Source of the DNA: Schumannella luteola
Lineage (GTDB): Bacteria; Actinomycetota; Actinomycetes; Actinomycetales; Microbacteriaceae
DNA length: 64,000 nucleotides
Reading direction: 5' to 3'
NCBI RefSeq assembly: GCF_013408685.1
Contig: NZ_JACBZY010000001.1
Coordinates: forward strand, 2,108,001-2,172,000
A program made the position numbers and the translations under genes. This document shows, one piece after another, positions 27,859-40,322 of this stretch. The notes beneath the pieces are model-generated. The model did not search any database, was not told the DNA's origin, and saw nothing but the letters and a program-made list of their open reading frames with translations. Position 1 is the stretch's first letter; the number at the start of each line of letters is the position of its first letter.

Positions 27859-27995
27859 ACCCACACGATGACAGCCACCACCGACATCCACCCGTACTGC
27901 CCGTGGAGTGCGAAGCGACCGCTCGGCCGGCTTCGCCCGCGGTGTCGGAGGCGGTGCGTAGCGTGCGCAGCACTAGCGCTTAACCACTCACAGGG

Positions 27996-28024
27996 TGTGG
28001 AGAAACGCCGACAACTTATTCACA
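27996..28024. promoter_or_regulatory. Two near-consensus DnaA boxes upstream of nrdA
   Basis: TGTGGAGAA (27996-28004) and TTATTCACA (28016-28024) each differ from the DnaA box (TTATCCACA and its complement) by one base and face each other. They lie just upstream of the NrdR sites. DnaA control of nrdAB is known in Escherichia coli; here it is inference. The rest of 27859-27995 shows nothing I can name. Confidence 0.5.
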
Positions 28025-28040
28025 TCTGTGGACGACACGC

Positions 28041-28087
28041 CCACAAGATATTGGGGTCGAACTGGAATGGACCCCGATATATAGTGG
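28041..28087. promoter_or_regulatory. Pair of NrdR boxes
   Basis: CCACAAGATATTGGGG (28041-28056) and CCCCGATATATAGTGG (28072-28087) match the NrdR box pattern ACAC-W-ATATAT-W-GTGT with a few changes, and start 31 bases apart, the usual spacing. NrdR represses ribonucleotide reductase genes. The second box overlaps a TATAGT -10 element. Confidence 0.8.
28057..28085 (+). promoter_or_regulatory. Likely nrdA promoter
   Basis: A TCGAAC -35-like element (28057-28062) and TATAGT (28080-28085) with a 17-base spacer. The -10 lies inside the second NrdR box, so repressor binding would block it. Transcription from here gives a leader of about 195 bases before the nrdA ATG, in which I recognise no riboswitch. 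Confidence 0.5.
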
Positions 28088-28287
28088 TCGAGCCGCCGGG
28101 CCGCAGGCAGGGGATCCAGGCTCGCGAGCGGCTTTCGAACCACCGAAGAACGGGTCAGCGCGGCAGCATCCGCACAGCAGGATCAGCGCCACCCGATCAG
28201 CACTTTTCGCATCACAGCTCAACTGCAGAGCACCGCCACGAGCACCAGCCACTGGGGACGCGTCTCACGACGCAGAAGGAGAACGAG

Positions 28288-30765
28288 ATGGCCATCACCG
28301 TCGTCAAGCGCAACGGAGAGCGCGAGCCCTACGACGCGAACAAGATCAACCTGGCCATCGAGCACGCGAGCCGCGGTCTCGACGACAGCATCACCTGGGT
28401 CACCCAGATCGCCAGCGAACTCGAGCTCACGCTCTTCGACGGCATCACGACCCAGCAGCTCGACGAGGCCGTGATCCAGGTCGCCCTGCAGAACGTCAAG
28501 GACGACCCGCAGTTCGACACCGTGGCCGCCCGCCTGCTGCTCAAGACCATCTACAAGCGCGTGCTCGGCGACTACGACACCGACGCCGAGCTCAAGGCGC
28601 TGCACGCCGAGCACTTCGTCGCCTACGTCAACCAGGGCGTCGACGAGCTGCTGCTCGACTCGCGCTTCACGACCGGCATCTTCGACCTCGACCGCCTCGC
28701 GGCCGCCCTCGAGCCCGAGCGCGACAAGCTGCTCAAGTACATCGGCGCCGTCACGCTCAACAACCGCTACGGCATCAAGGCCCGCGACAACGAGCCGCTC
28801 GAGGTTCCCCAGTACTTCTGGATGCGCATCGCGATGGGCCTCTCGCTCAACGAGCCCGACGCCACCAGCCACGCGATCGCCTTCTACGACAAGATGTCGA
28901 AGCTCGAGTACCTCGCGGCCGGCTCGACCCTCGTCAACGCGGGAACCTCCTACCCGCAGCTCTCCAACTGCTTCGTCATGGAGATGCAGGACGACATCGA
29001 GCACATCGCCAAGAGCGTGCGCGACGTCATGTGGCTCACCAAGGGCACCGGCGGCATCGGCCTCTCCGTGTCGAAGCTGCGCGCCCAGGGCTCGCCCATC
29101 CGCTCGAACAACACGACGAGCACCGGCCCGATCCCGTTCATGCACACGATCGACTCGGTGCTGCGTGCGGTCAGCCGCGGAGGCAAGAAGTTCGGCGCCC
29201 TCTGCTTCTACATGGAGAACTGGCACCTCGACTTCCCCGAGTTCCTCGACCTGCGTCAGAACTCCGGCGACCCCTACCGCCGCACCCGCACCGCCAACAC
29301 GGCCGTCTGGATCTCGGACGAGTTCATGAAGCGCGTGCAGAACGACGAGGACTGGTACCTCTTCGACCCGCTCGAGGTCAGCGACCTGGGCGAGCTCTAT
29401 GGCAAGGCCTTCTCGGAGCGCTACGCCGAGTACGCCGCCAAGGCCGAGGCCGGCGAGCTCAACATGTTCAAGAAGATCCGCGCCCGCGAGCAGTTCAAGG
29501 CGATCCTGATCTCGCTCCAGACCACCAGCCACCCGTGGCTGACCTGGAAGGACACGATCAACAACCGCGCCCTCAACAACAACACGGGCACGATCCACCT
29601 CTCGAACCTCTGCACCGAGGTCTGCCTGCCGCAGGACGTCGACAACGTCTCGGTCTGCAACCTGGCGTCGATCAACCTGCCGCGCCACCTCGTGCGCGGC
29701 GAGGACGGTCAGCTCGGCTTCGACTGGGACCTGATCGCCGAGTCGGCCCGCCTGGCCGTGCGCCAGCTCGACAACCTGCTCGACATCACCCTGTCGAGCG
29801 TGGCCGAGGCCGACTTCTCGAACCAGCAGAACCGCGCCATCGGCCTGGGCGTCATGGGCTTCACCGACATCGTCGAGCGCCTCGGCATCTCGTACGAGTC
29901 GGAGGAGGCCTACGACCTCATCGACGAGATCATGGAGCACGTCTCCTACGCGGCCATCGAGGAGAGCGTCAAGCTCGCCGAAGAGCGCGGCTCGTACCCG
30001 AACTTCGCCGGCTCGCGCTGGTCGGAGGGTCTCGTGCCCTTCGACTCGATCGCCCTCACCGAGGCCGACCGCGGCATGGAGATCAAGGTCGACCGCACCA
30101 CGCGCCTCGACTGGGACGCGCTGCGCGCCAAGGTCAAGGGCGGCATGCGCAACGCGACGCTCATGGCGATCGCGCCGACCGCATCCATCGGCCTCGTCGC
30201 CGGCACCACGCCCGGCCTCGACCCGCAGTTCTCGCAGATCTTCAGCCGCGCGACCAGCAACGGCAAGTTCCTCGAGATCAACCACAACCTGGTCAACGCG
30301 CTGCGCGAGGCGGGCATCTGGGAGCAGGTGCGCGAGCGCATCCTGCGCAGCCAGGGCGACATCCAGAGCATCGAGGCGATCCCCGACGAGATCAAGAACG
30401 TCTTCAAGACGAGCTTCCAGCTCTCGCCGTACGCCTTCCTCGACGTCGCCGCGCGCGCCCAGAAGTGGGTCGACCAGGCGATCAGCCGCAACATGTACCT
30501 CGAGACGCGCGACCTCGGCGACATGATGGACATCTACTACGGAGCCTGGGAGCGCGGCGTCAAGACCACGTACTACCTGCACGTGAAGCCGCGTCACACC
30601 GCCGAGCAGTCGACGGTCAAGGTCAACAAGACCGAGGACCTGGATGCGCAGAAGACCGCCAAGCGCGGCTTCGGCGCCGCCGCGCCGGCGACCGCGGGCG
30701 CCTCCTCCGAGGCTGCTCCGAGTGCGGCCCCGGCCCGCCGCGGATTCGGTGGACTGGGCAAGTGA
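28288..30765 (+). CDS. nrdA: Ribonucleoside-diphosphate reductase, class I large subunit, lacking the C-terminal Cys pair
   Basis: 825 residues with a strong AGAAGGAG ribosome site. An ATP-cone lies at 3-95. The catalytic core has C228 (LSNCFVM), N440/C442/E444 (SNLCTEVCLP), C457 (SVCNLASINL) and the Tyr pair in KTTYYLHVKP. It reduces ribonucleotides to deoxyribonucleotides with the NrdB radical partner. The protein ends in an Ala/Pro-rich flexible tail with two RGFG units and stops at GLGK, without the redox-active Cys pair that normally regenerates the active site. That pair appears in the next small frame. A sequencing error is possible but is not required by anything seen. nrdB follows. 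Confidence 0.93.
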   Translation: MAITVVKRNGEREPYDANKINLAIEHASRGLDDSITWVTQIASELELTLFDGITTQQLDEAVIQVALQNVKDDPQFDTVAARLLLKTIYKRVLGDYDTDAELKALHAEHFVAYVNQGVDELLLDSRFTTGIFDLDRLAAALEPERDKLLKYIGAVTLNNRYGIKARDNEPLEVPQYFWMRIAMGLSLNEPDATSHAIAFYDKMSKLEYLAAGSTLVNAGTSYPQLSNCFVMEMQDDIEHIAKSVRDVMWLTKGTGGIGLSVSKLRAQGSPIRSNNTTSTGPIPFMHTIDSVLRAVSRGGKKFGALCFYMENWHLDFPEFLDLRQNSGDPYRRTRTANTAVWISDEFMKRVQNDEDWYLFDPLEVSDLGELYGKAFSERYAEYAAKAEAGELNMFKKIRAREQFKAILISLQTTSHPWLTWKDTINNRALNNNTGTIHLSNLCTEVCLPQDVDNVSVCNLASINLPRHLVRGEDGQLGFDWDLIAESARLAVRQLDNLLDITLSSVAEADFSNQQNRAIGLGVMGFTDIVERLGISYESEEAYDLIDEIMEHVSYAAIEESVKLAEERGSYPNFAGSRWSEGLVPFDSIALTEADRGMEIKVDRTTRLDWDALRAKVKGGMRNATLMAIAPTASIGLVAGTTPGLDPQFSQIFSRATSNGKFLEINHNLVNALREAGIWEQVRERILRSQGDIQSIEAIPDEIKNVFKTSFQLSPYAFLDVAARAQKWVDQAISRNMYLETRDLGDMMDIYYGAWERGVKTTYYLHVKPRHTAEQSTVKVNKTEDLDAQKTAKRGFGAAAPATAGASSEAAPSAAPARRGFGGLGK

Positions 30766-30878
30766 GCGCGATGAACGACACCGCGACGTTCGACGCCGTC
30801 GGCGGATCGACCGGCACCTGGGACTACGAGGTGCCCGTCGACCCCATGGACGAGCTGCAGTGCGAGAGCTGCCAGTAG
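30762..30878 (+). CDS. Tiny frame with the NrdA-like Cys-x-x-Cys tail
   Basis: 38 codons from a GTG that overlaps the nrdA stop (GTGA), or 35 from the ATG at 30771. The product is a short linker (TFDAVGGSTGTWDYEVPVDP) ending MDELQCESCQ. That is the type of tail that, at the end of class I large subunits, passes electrons from thioredoxin to the active site. It is in the -1 frame relative to nrdA; no canonical slippery heptamer is visible. So it is either a separately translated redox tail, a product of frameshifting, or the result of a base error. nrdB begins 52 bases later. Confidence 0.65.
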   Translation: MSAMNDTATFDAVGGSTGTWDYEVPVDPMDELQCESCQ

Positions 30879-30929
30879 GCGCGTCCGCTCCGACCCGAAT
30901 CACCACACGCGAGAAAGAAGACTCCTGAC

Positions 30930-31928
30930 ATGGCCATCCTCGGCACCGGAATCAAGGAAGGGCTGCTGCTCAAGCCCGTCACCTACAAGTGGGCGATGGA
31001 CCTCTACGACCAGGCGGTCGCGAACACCTGGTTCCCGAACGAGATCCAGCTCGGCGAGGACATCGCCGACTTCAAGAAGATGACCGACGAAGAGCGTCAC
31101 GCGATCACGTTCCTCATGTCGTACTTCAACCCGAACGAGCTGCTGGTCAACAAGGCCCTGGCCTTCGGCGTCTACCCCTACGTCAACGCTCCCGAGGCGC
31201 ACCTCTACCTCGCGAAGCAGATGTGGGAGGAGGCGAACCACTGCATGTCGTTCGAGTACGTGCTCGAGACCTTCCCGATCGACCGCAACGAGGCCTACAA
31301 CTCGCACGTCGACGTGCCGTCGATGGCGAAGAAGGAGGAGTTCGAGGTCAACTTCATCCGCCGCATGACGGAGGAGACCCTCGACATCACCACCACCGAG
31401 GGCAAGCAGGACTTCATCCGCAACCTCGTGGCGTACAACATCATCCTCGAGGGCATCTGGTTCTACTCGGGCTTCATGGTGGCGCTGTCGTTCCGTCAGC
31501 GGAACCTGCTGCGCAACTTCGGCTCGCTCATGGACTGGATCGTGCGCGACGAGAGCCTGCACCTGAAGTTCGGCATCAACCTGATCCTCACGGTGCTGGA
31601 GGAGAACCCCGACCTGCAGACGGAGGAGTTCGCCGCCGAGATCAAGCAGATGATCGTCGACGCCGTGTCGATGGAGGAGGAGTACAACCGCGACCTCCTG
31701 CCGAACGGCATCCTCGGCCTCAACGCGAACTACATCAACCAGTACGTGAAGTACCTGGCTGACCGTCGCCTCGAGGAGCTCGGCTTCGAGCCCGAGTACA
31801 ACGTGTCGAACCCGGCGAAGTGGATGGCGGCGGCGAACGACACGCTGCAGCTCGTCAACTTCTTCGAGTCGACGAACACCTCGTACGAGTCGAACGCCTC
31901 GGCGACCGTCGCGTCGAAGAGCGAGTGA
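30930..31928 (+). CDS. nrdB: Ribonucleoside-diphosphate reductase small subunit, Phe-type (class Ic-like)
   Basis: 332 residues with a GAGAAAGAAG ribosome site. All six metal ligands can be placed: E70, E101, H104, E174, E208 and H211. Spacing is 31, 3, 70, 34 and 3 residues, as in class I R2 proteins. The residue four after H104, the position of the radical Tyr, is F108, and the first ligand is Glu rather than Asp. Both features characterise class Ic proteins such as the Chlamydia enzyme, which uses a Mn/Fe cofactor. So this subunit probably carries a Mn(IV)/Fe(III) cluster and no tyrosyl radical. It is co-transcribed with nrdA. Confidence 0.9.
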   Translation: MAILGTGIKEGLLLKPVTYKWAMDLYDQAVANTWFPNEIQLGEDIADFKKMTDEERHAITFLMSYFNPNELLVNKALAFGVYPYVNAPEAHLYLAKQMWEEANHCMSFEYVLETFPIDRNEAYNSHVDVPSMAKKEEFEVNFIRRMTEETLDITTTEGKQDFIRNLVAYNIILEGIWFYSGFMVALSFRQRNLLRNFGSLMDWIVRDESLHLKFGINLILTVLEENPDLQTEEFAAEIKQMIVDAVSMEEEYNRDLLPNGILGLNANYINQYVKYLADRRLEELGFEPEYNVSNPAKWMAAANDTLQLVNFFESTNTSYESNASATVASKSE

Positions 31929-31965
31929 TCGCGCCCGGCTGAGCGTCGCGACGCGCAGCCGGAAC

Positions 31966-32001
31966 GACGAAGGCCCCGACCGGGAGGTCGGGGCATTCGT
32001 C
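31966..32001. terminator. Terminator after nrdB
   Basis: A 16-bp stem with one mismatch and a GGGA loop (31966-31981 with 31986-32001), in the 98-base gap between convergent nrdB and the AhpD-like gene. Confidence 0.8.
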
Positions 32002-32026
32002 GTCGTCGGCGCGCAGGGGCCGTGTC

Positions 32027-32389
32027 TCAGGCCTGCTGCACGTCGCCGTCGTGGTCGTGGATGCCCGAGAGCTTGAACGCGAGGCGGGCGTGCGCGAAGC
32101 CGCCGCCGGCGCGGATCGCGGTCGCGACCCATCCGGCCTCGGCCAGCTCGTCCTGCGTGGCGCCCGCGGCGACGGCCTTCTGCGAGTGCGCGTCGATGCA
32201 GTAGACGCACTGCGTCGTGATGCCGACGGCGAGGGCGATGAGCTCGCGGTACTTCAGCGGGATCGCGCGGCCCTCCTTCGCGAAGACGGCGTTGTCGAAG
32301 TCGCTGAAGGCCTTGAGGATGTCGGGCGTCGACGTCTTGTAGTCGGCGGTGTAGGCGCGGTCGCCTTCGCGGTCGTAGAACTCGGTCAT
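32027..32389 (-). CDS. AhpD-like / carboxymuconolactone decarboxylase family protein
   Basis: 120 residues from the ATG at 32387-32389 with GAGGAGA upstream. The redox motif CVYCIDAHSQKAV holds the CxxC pair and the His characteristic of AhpD-type alkylhydroperoxidases, followed by the helix AGATQDELAEAGWVATAIRAG. Members reduce peroxides or act as thiol-redox partners. The physiological role here is unknown. It is convergent with nrdB. Confidence 0.85.
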   Translation of the reverse strand: MTEFYDREGDRAYTADYKTSTPDILKAFSDFDNAVFAKEGRAIPLKYRELIALAVGITTQCVYCIDAHSQKAVAAGATQDELAEAGWVATAIRAGGGFAHARLAFKLSGIHDHDGDVQQA

Positions 32390-32522
32390 CGGCAGGGTCT
32401 CCTCAGGTGTTCGGGGCGCGGGCGGATTCGCCACTTCATCCCACCGCACCTGCCGCCGACGCGCGTGCGGTGTGACCCCACGTGACGCGACCCGGGCTGC
32501 CCGAGTGGTGTGAGATGGAGTC

Positions 32523-32720
32523 GTGTTCATCGAAGGCAAGTACGGCATCCTCTGGAACCTCGCAGTCGTCGCCGGGGTCAAACGCAAGCGCAACGGCGCG
32601 ATCGATCTCTATTTTCCGGTGGCGGGCGGCAACCTCACGATCGGAACCGATCACCCGCAGTACCGGCAGATCGACCAGTTCCTGGCGCAGCACACCCTCG
32701 GACCCGATCAGCCGAGCTGA
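32523..32720 (+). CDS. Small hypothetical protein
   Basis: 65 codons from a GTG preceded closely by GGAG. The product has a mixed polar/hydrophobic pattern (FIEGKYGILWNLAVVAGVKR, then YFPVAGGNLTIG) and no signal peptide. It overlaps no other gene and ends eight bases before the hrpA stop, which is convergent. Codon use looks coding. No family is recognised, and the short length keeps confidence low. Confidence 0.45.
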   Translation: MFIEGKYGILWNLAVVAGVKRKRNGAIDLYFPVAGGNLTIGTDHPQYRQIDQFLAQHTLGPDQPS

Positions 32721-32727
32721 CCCGGCG

Positions 32728-37760
<5,033 letters not shown>

Positions 37761-37776
37761 CGTCACCCCGACAGCG

Positions 37777-37813
37777 AAGGGGTGCGCTGCCCGGTCGGGC
37801 GGCGCACCCCTTT
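37777..37813. terminator. Terminator with T-run
   Basis: AAGGGGTGCGC pairs with GCGCACCCCTT (37777-37787 with 37802-37812), enclosing a smaller GC stem, and is followed by a T. It lies between convergent genes. Confidence 0.8.
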
Positions 37814-37834
37814 GGGTGTGACGGGCGGGGCGGG

Positions 37835-38596
37835 TTAGAGCGCCAGCTCGACGCGCTCGCCGCGGGGCGTGGTCGCGAGCAGCTCGGCCCGACCCGCCGA
37901 GGCGAAGGCCGCCTCGAGATCGGCGCGGCTCTCGCTGAAGTGCTGCCAGTCCTCGCAGTGCACGCCCACGACCGCGTCGGCGCCGAGCACGCCGGCCGCC
38001 TCGGCCGCATCCGTCGACGTCAGGGTGAGGTTGCCGTCGATCGCGGGGACGCGCGCGGCGCCTGCGTTGAGCACGGCGAGGCGGATGTCGGGGAAGTTCT
38101 CGCTGATCTGCTTCACGAGTCCGAGCGACAGGTTGTCGCCGCTGACGTAGACGGTCGGCTCGCCGCTCTTTTGCAGCACGAAGCCGACGACGGGTACCTG
38201 CTCAGCCGCGCCCGGCCGGTGCTGGGCCGGCACGATCGTGATGGTCACGTCGCCGAGCTGGTGCTTCTCCCAGTCGTCGTAGCCGACGACCGAGCCGCCC
38301 CAGAGGTCGCTCGCCGCCGCGCGGGTGCTGATCGTGAGCGGCCCGGAGGCGATGAGCTCGAGGCCCTCCCAGTCGAGGTTGTCCTTGTGCGCGTGATGCG
38401 AGAGCAGCACCAGGTCGACGGGGCCGACCTGAGCGCGGGTGAGCCCCGGTCCGTGGGTCTTCACGAGCGTCGCCGTCCCCGCGTCGCCGGTGTAGGTCTG
38501 CGGGGGATCGAAGGTCGGATCGGTCACGATGCGCAGACCGGCCCACTCCAGGAGCACCGTCGGTCCGCCGATGTAGGTCACAGCCGTCGTCGACAT
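37835..38596 (-). CDS. MBL-fold metal-dependent hydrolase
   Basis: 253 residues with the metallo-beta-lactamase fold. The metal motif reads LLSHHAHKDNLDWEG, HxHxxNxD in place of the usual HxHxDH. A second His is in PAQHRPG, and VSGDNLSL and GVHCEDWQHFSES complete the site. It is related to the UPF0173-type hydrolases. Whether the changed motif alters the metal or the activity cannot be told. TAGGCT six bases upstream of the ATG gives a leaderless start. Confidence 0.8.
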   Translation of the reverse strand: MSTTAVTYIGGPTVLLEWAGLRIVTDPTFDPPQTYTGDAGTATLVKTHGPGLTRAQVGPVDLVLLSHHAHKDNLDWEGLELIASGPLTISTRAAASDLWGGSVVGYDDWEKHQLGDVTITIVPAQHRPGAAEQVPVVGFVLQKSGEPTVYVSGDNLSLGLVKQISENFPDIRLAVLNAGAARVPAIDGNLTLTSTDAAEAAGVLGADAVVGVHCEDWQHFSESRADLEAAFASAGRAELLATTPRGERVELAL

Positions 38597-38602
38597 GGCC
38601 CG

Positions 38603-38608
38603 AGCCTA
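38603..38608 (-). promoter_or_regulatory. -10-like TAGGCT, leaderless start of MBL-fold gene
   Basis: TAGGCT ends six bases before the ATG at 38596. Confidence 0.45.
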
Positions 38609-38670
38609 GGGCGCTCCGCGGTCGCCCCGCCGGGAACCGGCTGGATGTGCGCTCGGCGTGGTCGGAGTCA

Positions 38671-38991
38671 TCACCGCAGCGACAGCGCCTGGCGCGGGCA
38701 CAGGCTCACGGCGACCCGGGCGTCGGCGAGCTCGATCGGCTCGACCGGGATGTCGGAGCCGTAGCCGAGCGCGCGCGGGTAGCCCCATTCGTCGAGTTCG
38801 AGCAGACCCGGCAGCAGCTCGGCGCAGAGCCCGCGGGCCGCGCAGGCGGTCCAGTCGACGTGCAGGGTGGCGGCCGGTGGGGTGGCGGCCGGTGGGGTGG
38901 CGGCGCGCGCGCCGGCGGTGCGCGGACGCCGGGCGGATGCGACCGGTGCGGCGGGCGAGGCCGGCACGCCGAGCGGGACGCGCGTGCTCAT
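38671..38991 (-). CDS. [3Fe-4S]-type ferredoxin
   Basis: 106 residues. Cys ligands appear as C50 and C56 (TACAARGLCAEL) and C98 (VSLCPRQAL), three in all, so a [3Fe-4S] cluster is more likely than [4Fe-4S]. An N-terminal extension of about 45 residues is Pro/Ala-rich and contains a TPPAA duplication from a 15-bp tandem repeat. Its ATG overlaps the NuoF-like stop (ATGA). It probably accepts electrons from that flavoprotein. Confidence 0.82.
   Translation of the reverse strand: MSTRVPLGVPASPAAPVASARRPRTAGARAATPPAATPPAATLHVDWTACAARGLCAELLPGLLELDEWGYPRALGYGSDIPVEPIELADARVAVSLCPRQALSLR
38866..38905. repeat. 15-bp tandem repeat inside ferredoxin gene
   Basis: About 2.7 copies of GGTGGCGGCCGGTGG in frame, encoding the TPPAA repeat in the linker. 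Confidence 0.7.
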
Positions 38992-40322
38992 CGCTCCGCC
39001 TCGCAGGCTCCGGCGAGGTGCGCATCCACGTCGCTCGCGAACTCGCGCAGCGTCGAGGCGACGAGACGCACGGTGCCGTCGGGGTGGTGGCAGGCGCCGC
39101 GACCGTCGACGAGGGCGCCCACCCGCGCGATCTCGGCGGGCAGGCCCGGGTGCCGCTCGCGGCGGGCGAGACGGTCGAGCAGTCCGGCGATGCGCGGCAG
39201 GCCGTTGACGCAGGGCCCGCACTGCCCGGAGGACTCGGCGGCGAGCATCCCGGCGATGCCGGCGGCCGTTCGCAGGCCGCAGCGGCCGTGCGGCAGCACG
39301 TGCAGGATGCCGGCCCCGGGTGCCGCGCCCCAGGGGGCGAGTCCGGCGCGATCAAGCGGAGCGTCGAGCGCCGACCCGGGAACCCAGCTGCCGTGGTAGC
39401 CGCCGACGAGCACGGCGCGCACCCCGGCTCCGAGCCCGGCGGGCTGAAGCCCCGCGTCGCCGAACCCGGCCGCCGTCAGGATCGTGCCGAGCCGCGTTCC
39501 GCCGGCGATCTCGAGCACCGTGAGCGGCGTTCCCGGCGCGCTGACCGTCACGAGCCGCGTGCCCGGGTCGTCCGCGGTGCCGCGCGAGCGGAACCAGGCG
39601 CCGCCGAAGCGTGCCACGAGCGCGAGGTGCGCGAGGGTCTCGACGTTCTGCACGAGCGTCGGGCGGCGACGGTAGCCCGCGATCGTGAGCCGGACGGGGT
39701 GGTCGCGCGGAACCGGACGCTTGCCCTCGAGGTTCGCGACGACGGCCGAGGCCTCGCCGCCGACGAACTCGCCGCGGGCCGCGACGAGCTGAATGCGGGC
39801 GCCGCCGGTGTCGGCATCGGCACGGCGCGCGAGCACGGTCTGCAGAGCGGGGTGCAGCTCGACGTCGGCGACAAGACGAACTTCGGCGGCATCCACCGCG
39901 CGAGCCGCGAGCAGCAGCCCGTCGATCACGAGATCCGGCGCGGATCGCAGCAGCAGGCGGTCCTTCGCGCTGAGCGGCTCGCCTTCGCTGCCGTTGCCGA
40001 CGACGACCGGACGCCCGGAGCGGCCGGCGTGCGCGGCATCCCGCGCCGAGCGGAGCTTGCGGTGCACGGGGAAGCCGGCGCCGCCGCGGCCGGTGAGACC
40101 GGCGAGCTCGAGCTCGGCGAGCAGGCGATCGGGGGCGATGTCGGGCAGCGGCCCGAAGGTCGCCACATGCTCGCCGGCGTCGGCGAGGCCCGCGGCCAGC
40201 AGCCGGCGCACGCCGTGCGGAGCCGGCACGGGGGAGCCCGGATGCCGCGTGTCGACACGGGGCGTGCCGCTCTCGGTCGGGGCGACGAAGGGCGAGGTGG
40301 GAGCCCGGTCGAGCAGGGTCAT
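38988..40322 (-). CDS. NuoF-like NADH:flavin/iron-sulfur oxidoreductase
   Basis: 444 residues, homologous to the 51-kDa subunit of complex I but not in a nuo operon. The FMN/NADH site includes GRGGAGFPVHRK (78-89) and VVGNGSEGEPLSAKDR. Near the C-terminus the cluster motif reads SSGQCGPCVNG, with C368, C371 and later C411; the first Cys of the usual four is replaced by Ser (S365). It should take hydride from NADH and pass electrons to the ferredoxin downstream. ATGA overlaps link it to both neighbours. Confidence 0.82.
   Translation of the reverse strand: MTLLDRAPTSPFVAPTESGTPRVDTRHPGSPVPAPHGVRRLLAAGLADAGEHVATFGPLPDIAPDRLLAELELAGLTGRGGAGFPVHRKLRSARDAAHAGRSGRPVVVGNGSEGEPLSAKDRLLLRSAPDLVIDGLLLAARAVDAAEVRLVADVELHPALQTVLARRADADTGGARIQLVAARGEFVGGEASAVVANLEGKRPVPRDHPVRLTIAGYRRRPTLVQNVETLAHLALVARFGGAWFRSRGTADDPGTRLVTVSAPGTPLTVLEIAGGTRLGTILTAAGFGDAGLQPAGLGAGVRAVLVGGYHGSWVPGSALDAPLDRAGLAPWGAAPGAGILHVLPHGRCGLRTAAGIAGMLAAESSGQCGPCVNGLPRIAGLLDRLARRERHPGLPAEIARVGALVDGRGACHHPDGTVRLVASTLREFASDVDAHLAGACEAER

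Noticed and set aside
28093-28287. A riboswitch in the nrdA leader, for example a B12 element.
   Set aside because: No B12-box-like or other conserved core seen; NrdR boxes already explain control.
30750-30775. A programmed -1 frameshift joining NrdA to its tail.
   Set aside because: No X-XXY-YYZ slippery heptamer or following stem is evident. Not excluded, but coupling by GTGA is simpler, so I did not annotate a fusion.
28219-30906. An 895-codon minus-strand frame opposite nrdA.
   Set aside because: It mirrors nrdA codon structure in high-GC DNA and has no recognisable domain.
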